Shown piece after piece: positions 17,201 through 25,421 of a DNA stretch of 40,726 nt. A model generated the notes under the pieces. It did not search any database, was not told where the DNA came from, and saw nothing but the letters and a program-made list of their open reading frames with translations. This DNA is from Ignavibacteriota bacterium (GTDB lineage: Bacteria > Bacteroidota > Ignavibacteria > UBA10030 > SZUA-254). Numbering within the stretch: the stretch's first letter is position 1; every line of letters begins with the position of its first letter. The stretch spans positions 1 to 40,726 of the forward strand of contig JACQVI010000045.1 of assembly GCA_016209795.1 (NCBI GenBank), in the 5' to 3' direction. The translations under genes were made by a program, and so were the position numbers.

Positions 17201-18739
17201 CGCTTCAACAAGACTTCCCCCTAACTGATTCGCATTCGGCGCAGGGAGATACGTTACCACAGGTACATTAACACCAGTGATTGAAGGAGAACCCAAAGGA
17301 TCCATAATTGACCAGAGTGAGATGAAGGTACCTGTGCTATAGGGTGCATGATTGACTAAGAACGCCTTTCCCGGAGAGCCATAATGCACGGAGGGTCTGG
17401 TACCGAACACCCGTGTCGATGCATCATCAGGATCTCTCAGATCCCAAAAATCCGTCCATGTCAAAGCTCCACCCGTATTTGCATAGAGTTCAGATTTCGG
17501 TACAATTCTGACTCTAACATACTGAAAGGTTGTTGGACTGAATCCAAACTGGTTTGAGGTGATATACAACGCTTGATCATCGAAACCGACCCCTTCATAA
17601 TCAGCCCAGTTACTGACAACCGAATCGCCAAGCGCATGTGAAGGGATAGCCCAATTATACCATGTACCAAGAGGATCAGCGTCATCGGAAACGGAAATCA
17701 AAAAATAGGCAGTATTACCGGAGCCGAAATCAAGCCATACCATGATCCAACGGTCGGAAAAATGATCATATTTGATTTTGGGATCAAAAGGTCCAGGGTT
17801 TGCTATCGTCGTTGCAAACCAGTCGTCTGCATCAATTGTTTTGAGGATAGTACCATCCTTGTCCCATATCCTGAATCGTGAATTAACACATGCCATCACA
17901 TGATCAAGTCCTGCAGCATTAATCGGGTCTGGTGGAATCGTGACACCTAGATCCGGAATACCTTCAAACTTTTTCAGCACAACCGGGCGAGAAACTGGAG
18001 GGAAAGGAGCAAAAGGTTCAGCAGTGTCCTCAAAGAAGTTTGAACCTTCCGGAGCCGTCGGCTTAGTACCAATCTTCGGTGCAATGCCGAGTGGGATCGG
18101 TGCATGTTCAGGTGGTGTTCTTCTTTGCCGTTGTTTCAGCATATTCACCATGGCAGAAAAATCATCTGTCGTGACAGTAACAGCACTATCACCAGAACCA
18201 GATTTTGGTCCCCTGATTGTTGGAGGTGGATTTTCAGGTAAGATATTGAGGATAAGATCTCCACCAGTTGGTACATCACCACTCGGTCCTCCGCCTTTCC
18301 ATTCTGCTACGTGCAAGTAATACGTTGTCCCTGATTGAACCTCATAATAAAGGACTGATTGACGCGTTCCTTCGGCGTCGTCATTACAGCGGACTTCAAC
18401 CAAACTCCCACAGGAACCTGTAAACAATGCCAATGCCACATCGTAATTTGCAGGAGTACTACCCAGAGAACTAAATTTAATATAACCTGTCGTATCAGCA
18501 GTCCACACAAACCATATTGTCTTCCCTCCTCCCCCATCAGCGCATGAAAGAACAGGATCGTTGGTGTCTGGAGTTGCAAGACGTGTATTTTGAGTTGTAG
18601 AGTATGGAAGCGATGGAATCACCGTTGCTGCAGCACATGAATCGTTGGCTGGGACTTGTGCGGCGGCTATACTGAACATGAAGAGATCAAGTGCCATGAG
18701 TATGAACACGCATAGTCCAAGATAAGTCTTAAACATCAT
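14297..18739 (-). CDS. large T9SS-secreted multidomain propeller protein
   Basis: A 1480-residue protein. GAGG lies just upstream of ATG 18739; a second ATG directly follows. Signal peptide to about residue 27 (...SIAAAQ). Parts in order: a pre-peptidase-type beta sandwich (about 28-172, NDSCAAATVIP, YYLHVAEW); a proline-rich linker; a propeller-like region (about 265-680, SDRWIMVWLDF, WADYEGVGFDDQALYIT); a choice-of-anchor/HYDIN-like domain (about 684-785, SLVFGTHEVGVTS); a second propeller resembling DUF4394 (about 794-1020, TMYATSGALRTVD); another HYDIN-like domain (about 1021-1110); the WNIVS...GFWLK / WNLIG...GYWVK double module (about 1117-1260); an LPPSAPAGLFDARF module (about 1272-1380); and the sorting domain (1396-1480, NYPNPFNPIT, ending KMLLIK). 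The 144-base gap upstream is the longest within the run of cargo genes between 34.2 and 6.2 kb, so a promoter there is possible, but I see no convincing one. Confidence 0.86.
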   Translation of the reverse strand: MMFKTYLGLCVFILMALDLFMFSIAAAQVPANDSCAAATVIPSLPYSTTQNTRLATPDTNDPVLSCADGGGGKTIWFVWTADTTGYIKFSSLGSTPANYDVALALFTGSCGSLVEVRCNDDAEGTRQSVLYYEVQSGTTYYLHVAEWKGGGPSGDVPTGGDLILNILPENPPPTIRGPKSGSGDSAVTVTTDDFSAMVNMLKQRQRRTPPEHAPIPLGIAPKIGTKPTAPEGSNFFEDTAEPFAPFPPVSRPVVLKKFEGIPDLGVTIPPDPINAAGLDHVMACVNSRFRIWDKDGTILKTIDADDWFATTIANPGPFDPKIKYDHFSDRWIMVWLDFGSGNTAYFLISVSDDADPLGTWYNWAIPSHALGDSVVSNWADYEGVGFDDQALYITSNQFGFSPTTFQYVRVRIVPKSELYANTGGALTWTDFWDLRDPDDASTRVFGTRPSVHYGSPGKAFLVNHAPYSTGTFISLWSIMDPLGSPSITGVNVPVVTYLPAPNANQLGGSLVEAGGANIRNEPVFRDSSLWVVHSVAMATNNTYSNVRYVRINPFTATALEDVAFGQEGQWYSYPAISVDHEKNVVLTYSRSSTTEYIGAYLSGRRDTDPAGLSPSVLLKAGEANYFKDFGSGRNRWGDYNGIALDPSDSSSFWAFTEYAESPANTWGTYVGKVKMGPLPGAFIDADPTSLVFGTHEVGVTSDTMSFTITNNGLDTLEIASITLPDSHFALLSSPSLPLSIATFESETLEVVFAPEAYGSLNGSILIGSNDTVNPTISINLSGTGFVVTPVAPSTMYATSGALRTVDVSTGSTNSVGPTGYTQVVSVRVHPFTHELIGLVPSGLNALLVRINSAGGDAHPVSTIPIIALKGMTFKDDTLYIGRFNGAVYRVDLATGSATQIASTGINIAGLDFNPWTNELWASVRPTSPTGAGNIYKINLTTGVATLVGSTGLGVPTQDIVFDGIGNLYGLIGTSPTQSSLIQIDTSTGAATVIGSMGVVGLQALAMLPDSLVAIRAFGIVGVDSTKVDSVIVTNLGGTKLTIDSVISTNPSQFSVDPTSASIPPLGSQTFALSFTPTSAGGKTGVMVFSYDPPARRGVVVVSGFGGVPTTAQVNVNARWNIVSVPVLVNDYRKDALFPTSITDAFAYYGTYEAKETLSNGPGFWLKFGGSEKVSIDGFVTTSETVQVQSNWNLIGSVTNPILASSVVAQGTAIMSLFYEYDAGYSASDSIKPGKGYWVKVNSAGRLILSSGGGFENLDPHKLSASSLSDYNSLMVEDARGYKQTLYFGEQSVSKRSLEFYELPPSAPAGLFDARFKSGRMLEVVEDGETKEFPILVTSAYYPLKVSWEAKEAAVLASLDVGDNEHVMKDKGSLDISTPQADIVLRLSSIRTVPTEFSLEQNYPNPFNPITVIRYQLPVNSKVTLKVYNLFGQEVKALVDEIQDAGFKSVQWNAAGFSSGVYFYRLTAGSYTNVQKMLLIK

Positions 18740-18883
18740 AGCAACCTCACTTGTTGGTTAGGAATATTCAGAGAAGCGGAGTAGCTTAGTTTGAATGTAA
18801 GCAGTTGAGAAAAAACCTTTAGCAATCGCTCCATACGCATCGAGTAACGTTGACTGTATAGTTCATAGGCACTATGTCCCTGT

Positions 18884-21800
18884 TCACTTCAAGACAACAA
18901 GTTTTCTTACTTGATTGAAAACCGCATGATTATTGTCCTCAGGTATAGCAAGAAGCTGATAGTAGTAGACTCCAGAAGGCAATTGCGAGGCATCGATCTG
19001 AACTTCATGATTTCCTGCCAGCTCTCGTCTATCGTTGTTTATTGTCTGCACAACTTCTCCCAACACGTTGAACACTTTTAGTGTGATCCGTGATGAAACA
19101 GGGAGCGAATACCTAATAGTCGTTTGTGGATTGAACGGATTCGGATAATTCTGATGCAGCGAAAACGTCGCCGGCGCGACATTCACTGGTGATACAACTA
19201 ATTCCATTGTCGGCGGCACACCCTCACTGAATACTACTTCTCCCCTACCGTTTAACTGAAACGAATTGGTCCCATCCTTCGATTTAATAGTTAGAGTATA
19301 AGAATTTGCAGATTGACTGTCGATACTCCAGCCAAGTTTTATTGAGGATTGTGACGATTGAATGAGGATTGGAAAGTGCACAGGAGTTCGAAGCTCATCC
19401 GAATAAACTTCGACAAACTTACCTGAACCAAAGCGTGCATCAAATCCACCTGCCGGAGGAACTGGAGGGAGCTCAAACTGTTCTATTGAAAACTGTCCAT
19501 CAGGTTTCGTTCCAACATACAACGTTTGCTGATGACCTCGTTGGTCGGATATCGTTATCGTATTCATTTCCCCTAACTTCTCAAGCACAGAACCCTTCGC
19601 TGAATTGCCTGTTGAGGATAGGATAATTTGTCCCGGACTCGATTTCACCCAGTATGCTTTTCCGGGCTGAATCGTATCCTCTACATCATATGCGCCATTA
19701 TAGCCGTAGAAACTCGACTGCAGAATATCCGGAGGTACCTGAATGATTGAACTCACAGCAACAGGATAGGAAATCGAGCCAATCAAATTCCACTTGTCTT
19801 TGAGAGTGATCGTATCAGATTCAATCGCATTTCCCGTGATCGAGAGTGTCGAATCAGATGGAAACTTCAACCAGTAGCCTATAGCATTAACGAGGGTCTC
19901 ACGTTGAACATATCCACCATCGTAGGCAAAGGCATTCGAAATCGACGTTGGGTAGACGATACTTTTCCTCGCATCGGATACCTGTGCTGGCAAGGAAAGC
20001 ATATTCCATCCGTCAGAAATTCCGATGGAAGTCTTGATCGTTACACTACTATCCTGTCCATCCCCCTGAACAACAACAGAATCAGGGCTGCCAGGCGCAT
20101 TGTGAGAAAAGGTGATGTAACCATTCTGTGCACCGGAGGCTGTAGGTGAAAACGTGATAAGAAATGTCTGTGAATTTGATGGTGCAATCGAGGCATTATC
20201 GGGAGCAACACTAAATCGTGGATTTGTTGAAGTGGCTGAAGTCACTGAGAGTGTCGAAGTGCCCGTGTTCGAAACGTTAACACTATCCTGCTTCGATTGA
20301 TCAACAGTAACTGTACCAAAATTGATGCTTGACGGCGAGATCGCAATTACCGGAGATAACTTCAACCGAATCGAATCGGTTCCTCCAGCTTCGTAATAGC
20401 GTGCGCCGAATTCTTGCAGATAAAGATTTGCCACACGGCTATCCTGGACGATGAGTGTGTTCTCATCATTCCTCGTTTCGGCGCTGTTCGACCAGTTGTG
20501 CGAGCCAGTGATAGTATACGGAGTTCCTGCCACATCTTCAGCATCGACAATCGCATATTTGTGGTGGAGCAATCCTGAGCCGCCTTTTAAATGAATATCG
20601 ACGCCATTCGACTGTAAATAAGAAAATTGATTTCCTGTATCGGTATTGTTATCTAACACAACACGAGCTTTCTTTCCTGCATTTTTCCTTGCGATGATCG
20701 TATCCGCAATATCCCTGCGGGTAAAGCTCAACACGGCTACTCCTACTGAATTCTGTGCCTTATTTAAGGTCGCCCGAATTCGAGTAGTTGTGCGATCCGC
20801 TGGACTGAAATAGGCTTGGACGGAATGATTATCGACAACGAAATTGTGTGGCACATTGTCGCTTTTTCGTGCCCCAAACCGAGATGCACTTTGATTAGGT
20901 GAATCGGTACTGCTTCCCCACATCTCGTTGAACTCTGCTGTGTACGCACCGGCAAGGGCAACGTCTTGAATCTCAATTGAATTCTGTCTATCGGACGTTG
21001 TTCCCTGGAAGGTCGGATTCCATGAGCCAGTCCAGACCCACACACTTTCAGGTGCACCACCTCGGTAATCGAAAATCAGAAATTTATTGTGCATCAATCC
21101 CTCACCATCCCAGACAACGTCGTAGCGATCAGTGATCAGAGGTATGCCGCTACTTGAAAGTGTCGGGAAGCTGCTTCCGGGTGAATTGGAATTATCATAC
21201 TCGCAGATGACACGAACTTTCACGCCTCGATTCTTTGCCGAGACAAGCGCACTGGCAATCACATCACCCTGATTGTTTGCACTGAGACTATACAAACATA
21301 CATCAATAGAACGTTTTGCGTTGTCGATACGCGTGACAAGCTTGGATACCAAATCCTGATTCCCAAGCGCAGCTTCTCCAGACGAGACAGATGTGTTCAC
21401 CGTTTTGTTAAAATAGACATTGATCTGACCAGTAGAGCCTGCGGGCGATGCAGTACTGATGACAAGATCAGGTGCACTGCTCGTATCCGTCCCTGAAACA
21501 GAAAACGCTTGAACGTGGTAAATCGTTGCTGCTTGCAATCCCGTCACGTCAATTGCATGATTTGTCCGAAGAATGTCATCCGGTGCGAGCACACCAAGCT
21601 CGTAGGAAGTAGTTGTGCCATACCGCAGCCGTGATGTGCCGTTATTGACCGTTGTCCAACTGATGCGGAACGACGATGTAGTGATGTTGCTCTCGACCGG
21701 CAGCGTCGCAATCATAGGACCACTGGCAAGGATATCTGCGCTTGAACGCGGCAGCAACTGGTATCCGCCAATATATGGCAATGAGGATTTGAATTGTCCA

Positions 21801-23395
21801 ACAACCCCAATGATCGTGAATGTCCCTTGCGGCGCCGGCGTATTTGCAAAATCAACGTTGTTATCGACCCGGATATCGACATTGCCAGATGCGTCTGTCA
21901 ATCGATAATTTGTTCCTGCACCGCTTACAGTCCAGCTCGCAATAGGGTTATTAAATGTATCTGTCACAACAACGCTATTGATGCGCACGAGTAAGCCTTC
22001 GTAGGCTTCAACGCCGCCAGCTCCATCGTTGAAGAGTTGTGAGCAGGTTACAACGAGCGGTGTGACTGAATTCCCCGTAGTAGGGATTGAATGGAGATAG
22101 GGTGATGTTAATTCCGATAACCCGTTGAAAGGATCGACTTTCCCCGAAACGATCACTTCATCCCCAACAGCGACCACAGATGAAAATGAACTTCCGAAGA
22201 TTCCAATCCCTCCCGAATTATCTTGCAGATACGAAGGACCTCCAAATTCATTTGCCGCTGTTACAATCCCACGAATCGTCACCAGCTGCCCTAACCGTAA
22301 TGGAACTCCGTTTGCATCGTTCCCCTTTACTTCCTCGATCGTTTGCGCAACGCCAAAGACGACAATTTGCGGCAGGGGGGCGACATTGTCATATTGAGTT
22401 TGGGCTTTGGTTTGAACTTTGATCTGATAGTATGCCGTGCTATCTGGTGCCGTGACATCAGCAATCGTAATAACCGTCGAATCGGCTGACATCGTGAGAG
22501 AAGTGAAATAAATGGTATCACCGCTGATACTTTCCGTGGCTGTCATATTGGTGAAGCTGACGTCATCCACGGAATGAGACCAGCCGAAATTCGAAGGAAG
22601 AATAATGCGCATGTCTGTGACGGTAAAAGCGTTATCGCGATAATAGACAATCGTCATGGTATAGGTATTGCCATGATTCATCGTATCGGGATCGACAGTT
22701 GCGGAGCCTGATCCATCGGCACGAAGACGCAACGAACTTATCCAGGCAGAGTTTGTTGCCGTGTTGCCGGAGCCAGCCGTTGATGTGGCTGTATTAAATG
22801 TCCAATTGGATGTTGATGTGAGTTCTCCTTCTGTGTCTTCATTAAAGTAGATGGTATTTCCACCGCTCATACCTCCGGAAAAATGAACTTTTGGTGAAGG
22901 AAGACTTCCTGCATTGTTCGTTCCCCACGATACACCAAAAATATGTGTGTCGGATGCATTACGGATTTGGACAGCATCACTCGAAGCAGCAATAGAAAAA
23001 ACGCCAGTTGCTGTAAAGTAAAGGCTGTTATTTGCTTTGATGATCAGGAGATAATCTGAGGGATCAGTATCTTCCGTAAAGGTTGTTGACGATGTACCTA
23101 CTACTATAATCGTCCCTTTGCGAACAGAACTCCAAAGACTATGAGTTGTGAACGTTAGAGGAAGTTGGGGACTTCCCGTAGAACTATGATCCCGAATATC
23201 CCAGCTTCGCAGATCAAGACTGTCTTGAACAACAAGCAGCTCAACCCACTCATCGCTCCCACTTGAGTTGTAGAGTTCGTTTATGATGATCTGCTGTGCA
23301 CTCAGTTTTCCATACACCACAACAAGATATACTAAGAGAGTGAAGAACCACCCCCGAATCGTACTACAATGTCTCATAGACGTATCTTTCAACAT
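18884..23395 (-). CDS. T9SS-secreted phospholipase D-type nuclease-like protein
   Basis: Up to 1503 residues. ATG 23395 has no Shine-Dalgarno and abuts a 13-bp inverted repeat; ATG 23377 (MRHCSTIRG) is an alternative. Signal peptide to about residue 34 (...KLSAQ). Parts: lamin-tail domain (about 35-160, IIINELYNSSGSDEWVEL); beta region (about 215-320); OB-fold-like domain (about 374-540, VTIRGIVTAANEF, GDEVIVSGKV); fibronectin III-like domain (about 561-650); a PLD-type domain (about 667-1015) with two complete HxKxxxxD motifs, HNKFLIFD (His769, Lys771, Asp776) and HHKYAIVD (His944, Lys946, Asp951), each followed by TGSxN; HYDIN-like domain (about 1022-1110); WNMLS/WNLIG double module; LPPVPPAGGFDARF module; sorting domain (1411-1503). 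Lamin-tail and OB-fold domains recur in secreted DNases, and the second site (TGSHNWS...NDEN) resembles Nuc-type endonucleases. Extracellular nucleic-acid cleavage is inferred; a phospholipase role is possible. Confidence 0.88.
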   Translation of the reverse strand: MLKDTSMRHCSTIRGWFFTLLVYLVVVYGKLSAQQIIINELYNSSGSDEWVELLVVQDSLDLRSWDIRDHSSTGSPQLPLTFTTHSLWSSVRKGTIIVVGTSSTTFTEDTDPSDYLLIIKANNSLYFTATGVFSIAASSDAVQIRNASDTHIFGVSWGTNNAGSLPSPKVHFSGGMSGGNTIYFNEDTEGELTSTSNWTFNTATSTAGSGNTATNSAWISSLRLRADGSGSATVDPDTMNHGNTYTMTIVYYRDNAFTVTDMRIILPSNFGWSHSVDDVSFTNMTATESISGDTIYFTSLTMSADSTVITIADVTAPDSTAYYQIKVQTKAQTQYDNVAPLPQIVVFGVAQTIEEVKGNDANGVPLRLGQLVTIRGIVTAANEFGGPSYLQDNSGGIGIFGSSFSSVVAVGDEVIVSGKVDPFNGLSELTSPYLHSIPTTGNSVTPLVVTCSQLFNDGAGGVEAYEGLLVRINSVVVTDTFNNPIASWTVSGAGTNYRLTDASGNVDIRVDNNVDFANTPAPQGTFTIIGVVGQFKSSLPYIGGYQLLPRSSADILASGPMIATLPVESNITTSSFRISWTTVNNGTSRLRYGTTTSYELGVLAPDDILRTNHAIDVTGLQAATIYHVQAFSVSGTDTSSAPDLVISTASPAGSTGQINVYFNKTVNTSVSSGEAALGNQDLVSKLVTRIDNAKRSIDVCLYSLSANNQGDVIASALVSAKNRGVKVRVICEYDNSNSPGSSFPTLSSSGIPLITDRYDVVWDGEGLMHNKFLIFDYRGGAPESVWVWTGSWNPTFQGTTSDRQNSIEIQDVALAGAYTAEFNEMWGSSTDSPNQSASRFGARKSDNVPHNFVVDNHSVQAYFSPADRTTTRIRATLNKAQNSVGVAVLSFTRRDIADTIIARKNAGKKARVVLDNNTDTGNQFSYLQSNGVDIHLKGGSGLLHHKYAIVDAEDVAGTPYTITGSHNWSNSAETRNDENTLIVQDSRVANLYLQEFGARYYEAGGTDSIRLKLSPVIAISPSSINFGTVTVDQSKQDSVNVSNTGTSTLSVTSATSTNPRFSVAPDNASIAPSNSQTFLITFSPTASGAQNGYITFSHNAPGSPDSVVVQGDGQDSSVTIKTSIGISDGWNMLSLPAQVSDARKSIVYPTSISNAFAYDGGYVQRETLVNAIGYWLKFPSDSTLSITGNAIESDTITLKDKWNLIGSISYPVAVSSIIQVPPDILQSSFYGYNGAYDVEDTIQPGKAYWVKSSPGQIILSSTGNSAKGSVLEKLGEMNTITISDQRGHQQTLYVGTKPDGQFSIEQFELPPVPPAGGFDARFGSGKFVEVYSDELRTPVHFPILIQSSQSSIKLGWSIDSQSANSYTLTIKSKDGTNSFQLNGRGEVVFSEGVPPTMELVVSPVNVAPATFSLHQNYPNPFNPQTTIRYSLPVSSRITLKVFNVLGEVVQTINNDRRELAGNHEVQIDASQLPSGVYYYQLLAIPEDNNHAVFNQVRKLVVLK

Positions 23396-23397
23396 GA

Positions 23398-23442
23398 ATG
23401 ATGAATCATGTTATTACTCCTGCTCCGTGCATGATTCATCAT
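23398..23442. repeat. 13-bp inverted repeat at the start of the PLD-type gene
   Basis: ATGATGAATCATG (23398-23410) and its exact complement (23430-23442) flank a 19-base spacer, between the stop of the 23481 gene and ATG 23395. In the transcript the second arm ends 2 bases before that ATG, so a hairpin would mask the initiation region, or it supports the later ATG at 23377. There is no T-tract, so it is a poor terminator. Confidence 0.65.
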
Positions 23443-23480
23443 AACGCCCGCCGCAGATTGTCAATTCCACTTTCCAGACC

Positions 23481-25391
23481 CTACTTCAACAATATCATCT
23501 TCCGGACATTCACAAAGTCTTTTTCCGGGACAGGCACTTCACCCTCCTTATCGCTTTCTTCTGCAAGAGGACGTGCTATGAGGCGATAGAAATAGATTCC
23601 CGATGGTAGCCCACTTGCATTAAAGTCAACTTCCTCCAAGCCAGAATCCATCTCTTCATGATCGAGGAGCGTTGCCACCTCCTGACCAAGCGTGTTAAAG
23701 ACCTTCAGCGTGACAAGCGCAGGCTTCGCCAGATCAAATTCAATCGTCGTCGTTGGGTTAAACGGGTTTGGATAGTTCTGATTCAATGCAAACGCTTCCG
23801 GCTCTCTGAACTCAAACGAAGATTCCGGTGAAATATTCACCGGTGAAGCTCCACTTGGATTTGGATGTAAGTACGGTACTTCAAACAGCGGCTTTACTCC
23901 CTTCATGACAACCTTCCGACAGCCCCATCGAACTGTATCAAGTGGTCCATTGAATGCATTATTGATGTTCTTAAGAACCTGAAGGGTAACTGAAGGATCA
24001 GCACTGTCTTTTGGAAAATTGTTACAGGTCAGGAACGAATCCACCTGTGCCATGATCACTCGAATCTTTTTTCCATCAAATGGTGTTGGAGCGGTGTCAT
24101 TATCGTACACCAGATCACCAAAGCCCGGCGGGAAGCAGCCCGAATCGCTCGCCAAGATATTGAGTTTCAGCGCGAGCTGCTCTCCAAACAAACTATTGTT
24201 GTGCTTCACAGGAGGCAAACTCTTTTGACGTTTGCTGATAGGCTTATCGTTCATATCAAAATTATCTAAACAGCGCGGAGGATCGTCATGAAATGTCAGT
24301 TGTTGACCCTTTATCTTGATCAACGATTTCTGCACATCTTTAAACTTTGGATGGTACACCGTATGGGCACCATTGCCCTCCGGATCTTTACTCTCGATAC
24401 CGACGACGATATTGACCCCTGTCTGTCGCGGACCGCCGTAGATGCACTCACCCACATTCACAAGGTTAGGCATTGCTGGCCTCAGCCCTGGTTTGAGTGA
24501 GTCCCTTGGTGTTACTCCCTGATTGCCAGGAAGCTGTCCCCTCACGATAATTTGTGGCTCGCCTTTCTTGACCCACGCGTACCCTACACTAACAGGTTTC
24601 CCTTTGAGTACTCTCCCATCTATTTGGATTACCTGATTAACTTGCGGAGGATCATTTGGAAATGGACAATTAAAATCAAGTTCCCACTCCTTCCCTTTTT
24701 GATCAATTTTCCGAGAAAGCACACATACAGTATCTTCCTTGGACTTGTTTTTATGAACTCGGAGATATTCCACAGATGTGTTGAATTTCAAGATCAGTCG
24801 TGTAGCAGCTCGATTAGTACCCGTGCTCTCTTCAGGCACCATGAGATTGAGCTTAAAATCATTAATGACAGGCTTACACTTGACTGCCTTCAGCTTGCCT
24901 TTCTGGTCACGTGCCAACTCGTATGCCCAATCTCTCATCGAGGCGGTGCGGTATTTGGTCGTATCATCAACTGTTGCAACGAGGAAATAGTTATCAGCGC
25001 AGACGGTGCCGTTCATAACAAAAATATCCAACGTCATCTCGTTGACTCTGATTACAGCACTGACTTCACCTCCATCGCCGGTGACAGCGGTGTATCCCGG
25101 TATGGCATCGAGCGGCACCCAGCCTGCAGGCAGGAGCGGGCGAATTCTGTAGACAGTGCTTCCGGGTAAGAAACGAAATGAAAAATTTCCGTTCGCATCC
25201 GTGACAACAGTATCCATGCCCAATCGCTCAACTGGTGTTTTAACGATCCGCCATCCAGCAAGTCCCGGACCCGATGAAGACCCTTTCAAGAGTTTACCAT
25301 GAATCTCACAATGATCTGCTATGAGTGCGGTTGTTGAAAAAAGCGTCAGGATAATAACGCCAATTGTCGAACCTTTCGTAAACAACTTCAT
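23481..25391 (-). CDS. T9SS-secreted protein, paralog of the 38505-40454 cargo
   Basis: A 636-residue protein from ATG 25391 with AAGGAG upstream; signal peptide to about residue 25. Residues about 30-85 resemble a CnaB/SdrD-type beta domain (GWRIVKTP, DANGNFSFRFLPGSTVYRI). The middle (about 165-395) aligns with the 38505 gene product: an N.TG..A...LKF...V block, KGKEW, KGK..SVGYAW, a VYHPK motif and PPVKHNN. The shared module follows: KHNNSLFGEQLALKLN (about 394), FGDLVYDN, FDGKKIRVIMAQVDSFL, INNAFNGPLDT (about 479) and VPYLHP. The sorting domain is 534-636 (NYPNPFNPTT, ending RKMILLK), with an acidic insert (EESDKEGEVPVPEKD) before the last strand. Several cysteines (for example GTVCAD, NCPFP, RCLDN) suggest extracellular disulfides. 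No enzyme motif recognised. It follows the 25422 gene by 30 bases. Confidence 0.85.
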   Translation of the reverse strand: MKLFTKGSTIGVIILTLFSTTALIADHCEIHGKLLKGSSSGPGLAGWRIVKTPVERLGMDTVVTDANGNFSFRFLPGSTVYRIRPLLPAGWVPLDAIPGYTAVTGDGGEVSAVIRVNEMTLDIFVMNGTVCADNYFLVATVDDTTKYRTASMRDWAYELARDQKGKLKAVKCKPVINDFKLNLMVPEESTGTNRAATRLILKFNTSVEYLRVHKNKSKEDTVCVLSRKIDQKGKEWELDFNCPFPNDPPQVNQVIQIDGRVLKGKPVSVGYAWVKKGEPQIIVRGQLPGNQGVTPRDSLKPGLRPAMPNLVNVGECIYGGPRQTGVNIVVGIESKDPEGNGAHTVYHPKFKDVQKSLIKIKGQQLTFHDDPPRCLDNFDMNDKPISKRQKSLPPVKHNNSLFGEQLALKLNILASDSGCFPPGFGDLVYDNDTAPTPFDGKKIRVIMAQVDSFLTCNNFPKDSADPSVTLQVLKNINNAFNGPLDTVRWGCRKVVMKGVKPLFEVPYLHPNPSGASPVNISPESSFEFREPEAFALNQNYPNPFNPTTTIEFDLAKPALVTLKVFNTLGQEVATLLDHEEMDSGLEEVDFNASGLPSGIYFYRLIARPLAEESDKEGEVPVPEKDFVNVRKMILLK

Positions 25392-25421
25392 AAATCGTTA
25401 CTCCTTTACAAATGTACTACC

